Of a DNA stretch of 64,000 bases, positions 61,976 to 64,000 are shown in pieces. Under the pieces are notes generated by a model, which was not told the DNA's origin, did not search any database, and saw nothing but the letters and a program-made list of their open reading frames with translations. Made by a program: the position numbers and the translations under genes. Where the stretch lies: contig NC_080428.1 in NCBI RefSeq assembly GCF_029873635.1, positions 67,947,601 to 68,011,600 on the forward strand. The letters run 5' to 3'. Positions within the stretch are counted from its first letter, which is position 1; every line of letters starts with the position of its first letter. The stretch is from Malania oleifera. Lineage: Eukaryota > Streptophyta > Magnoliopsida > Santalales > Ximeniaceae.

Positions 61976-64000
61976 ATAGGTCACACCCTGTTTTGATTAT
62001 GACAAATACTCTTGGTACTGATGTTGTACTAAGACTTATATGCAGGTTCACTGTGCACGTGTATTTGGACTAAAAGACATACTATGATGGCGTGCAGTGT
62101 TCGTGCTGATGAATGAAGAATTTTGTACTATATTTGTATTTATTATTCAGTGTCTTTATTCTGAGATGTAATTTTATTATGGACTGTACTCCCATATGGC
62201 TTGTAATAATTTGCATCATGCATGATAAGTAGGTATGCTTAAATCGACCTTAGTTGAACTTTAGATACCTACACAAACCATAGAAAGATCTTAGGGAACA
62301 CCCTTCGGTCAACCGACACCGAATTTTTTTGGTGCACTTAAAAAGACTTAGAAATGACCCTAGGCCACTCACTATTGCACATTTATGGGTTAGACACTTG
62401 AATAGGGTAAATGTGGAATGAAACAGGATCGAAATGCACATTTTATGCACCTTCGGTCGACTGAAACATATAGTTCATTTTGCCCCCAGTTGATTGAACC
62501 CAGTCTGGGTCAACCGGTTGACGACAGTCTGGTCGACGAGCCTCTGAAGGTCATTTGACCCCTGTCGACCGAAACCCCTTGAAGTCAACAGTTTGACTTT
62601 CTGGTCTACCGAGATATTTTTGTACTGTACCAACCTGGTCAACCGAGTTCCCACGTGTGGGAATCCAACTGTTTGGTCAACCGACCAGTTAGTTCATTTT
62701 CACCCTGGTCGACCGAACCGCGCTATTTTGGAAAATTTCCTCAAACTTACCTTTCCAGTTGACCGACCCTGAAGTTCAAAATTGGCCCGATCGACCGAGT
62801 CATAAGAACTTCGGTCAACCAAAAGTCTTCTGGTTGATCGGTGCTCTCGGGTTGCCTTGAGTTTTTATCGCAATTAACTTTTTTAAATGGGGTTAATTTT
62901 TGTAAACCTGTTTAAAACTTTTTTAATTATTCTCATTGGTTCCCCAACGGTCAAAATTCTTCTTTGCCTATATATATTCATTCATTTGTCATAATTAGCA
63001 AGGATTAGTAAACTTGATTAAGAGAAAATTAACCCAACATCCAAAACCCTATATTAGCCAAATACTATTTCCAAACACTCACATACTCCTTATTCTTGAT
63101 CTTTTTAAGCATTGTGAGTATTTCTAAGGTTATTGTGCTTAAGCTCTTTAGTTAGAACTCTTATTTGTGTTATTGCTTAATTAATTTTCTTTGAGAGTTT
63201 AGTATTAAAGTTCTTCCACTGATTTCATTTGATAAATCTAGTGTAGAAAGACTTTAAGGGTCGTGGTTCTTGCATTGTCATTGCAAGATACCTAAACCTT
63301 ATTTTTGGTGTGTAAAAATCCTTTTCAAAAAGCTTGTTTTCAAACAACTCCTTTGTACTTTGTATATTGAAATATCCTACTGAGTTTGTTTGATTTAACT
63401 TGCTTAGCATATTTTGAAACCCTGATATGATTTTGTGTTATTCACATAGTGTGTTTCAAATATTGCTTGGATATACACTCTAGATCTAGACTAGAAATCT
63501 ATACTTGATTGAGTGTTTAGCACACATTAGAGCACTGAGCATATTTACATATCATTCGTGTTTGTAAAATTGATAGAGTTGTATTGGTGCACACATCTTG
63601 CTTGTCTAGAAGCATATTTCCGTGTACACATTTTATACACATTGGTTGTATTCTAGGCGCGAGCCTGAAGAGGGAGACTAGCCCTGTGGAATAATCCCGG
63701 ATTGGCTTAGACCCAGTTAGGAAAGTTAGGTGTGTCATCTTGTTAAGATGTGTTGGTTGAGGTCAGCCCCTTGAATTGACCTAATTTGTATAAGTGCCGC
63801 TCCACCCGTTTAAGTGAGCATTATTGTGGTAATCCTTGTGCTGGTGTGGCTAAGGCGGGGATGTAGGTAATTTGGCCGAACCTCGATAACATATTACGTG
63901 TATTGTTTACCTTTCCGCACTTTTACATTTACTGCACGTGTATGTTTATTTGTTGATTGCGTAGATTGACCTTAGGTCGTATTATACTGTTAGTAAAACC
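61976..64000 (+). mobile_element. SIRE/Maximus-like Copia 5' LTR, cut by window end
   Basis: Starts TGTTGACCCAATAGGTCAC and has 'ctgttttgattatgacaaat', the usual start of SIRE-type LTRs. Its later part has 'ggcggggatgtaggtaat' and 'ggccgaacctcg', the usual blocks near their 3' ends. It contains a cluster of about a dozen GGTCGACCGA-like motifs (62300-62850). No coding sequence is seen before the window ends, so only the LTR (2 kb or more) is visible. Confidence 0.75.

Noticed and set aside
62300-62850. The GGTCGACCGA cluster as a CRISPR array
   Set aside because: This is plant nuclear DNA, and the motif is short, degenerate and irregularly spaced without unique spacers of constant length.
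1-64000. tRNA, rRNA or snoRNA genes
   Set aside because: I found no convincing cloverleaf or conserved rRNA block by reading. The iMet-like sequences are retroelement primer sites. A covariance-model scan would be needed to exclude small RNA genes.

Overview
The window is nuclear DNA of a flowering plant, most likely a eudicot and possibly woody. The evidence is AT-rich intergenic DNA, short GT-AG introns, a NAC transcription factor, a tau-class glutathione transferase, a plant-specific DUF1666 gene, and heavy loading with Ty3/Gypsy, Ty1/Copia, RTE-type LINE, Mutator-like and TRIM elements. I cannot name the species. Only three host genes look functional: DUF1666 (6638-9952, +, with one splice junction to check), GST-tau (28172-28958, -) and a FEZ-like NAC gene (54308-56186, -).

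Layout. 1-5818: remains of Ty3/Gypsy (chromovirus, Tekay-like) DNA holding a complete 744-bp TRIM at 2869-3612 with a CACTA target duplication; its 3' LTR ends about 820 bp before the DUF1666 start codon. 6638-9952: the DUF1666 gene. 9953-14114: AT-rich intergenic DNA with degenerate repeats and a MITE. 14115-14815: an old TRIM-like repeat pair. 15130-18734: an intron-bearing, decayed ribosomal protein L34 gene. About 16960-20615 and 20650-29555: a head-to-tail tandem duplication. Each unit carries the 3' exons of the L34 pseudogene (+) facing a tau GST (-). The GST of unit 1 is a pseudogene and that of unit 2 is intact.

Unit 2 was then hit repeatedly. A poly-A retroposon landed at 20926-21175. 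A Mutator-like element (21401-25915) with 9-bp target duplications and TIRs of about 200 bp landed next, and it carries pieces of apparent polyamine-transporter and CHX cation/H+ antiporter genes (a Pack-MULE). A 5'-truncated RTE LINE (21659-24169) with 15-bp target duplications then inserted inside the MULE. The matching site in unit 1, near 17645-17662, is empty, so the order of events can be read from the sequence.

30708-32760 is a second RTE LINE. 32902-35680 is a broken Copia-like structure whose two LTRs are of different families. 35681-38265 is AT-rich DNA with a second MITE. 38266-40371 is an antisense SIRE-like Copia LTR. 40372-52691 is a two-level nest: an old minus-strand Gypsy element with LTRs of about 2.4 kb and a 663-bp non-coding interior, with a Tekay-like Gypsy element (42204-50818, CATAC target duplications) inside one of its LTRs. 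54308-56186 is the NAC gene. 57465-61165 is a broken minus-strand Copia element. 61976-64000 is the start of a plus-strand SIRE-like LTR that runs off the window.

The host genes form no pathway together. The interest lies in gene capture by the Pack-MULE, the datable nesting, the unequal fate of the duplicated GST/L34 block, and short palindromic arrays in unrelated LTR leaders. LTR elements are treated as fossils and described only by family, extent, parts and age.
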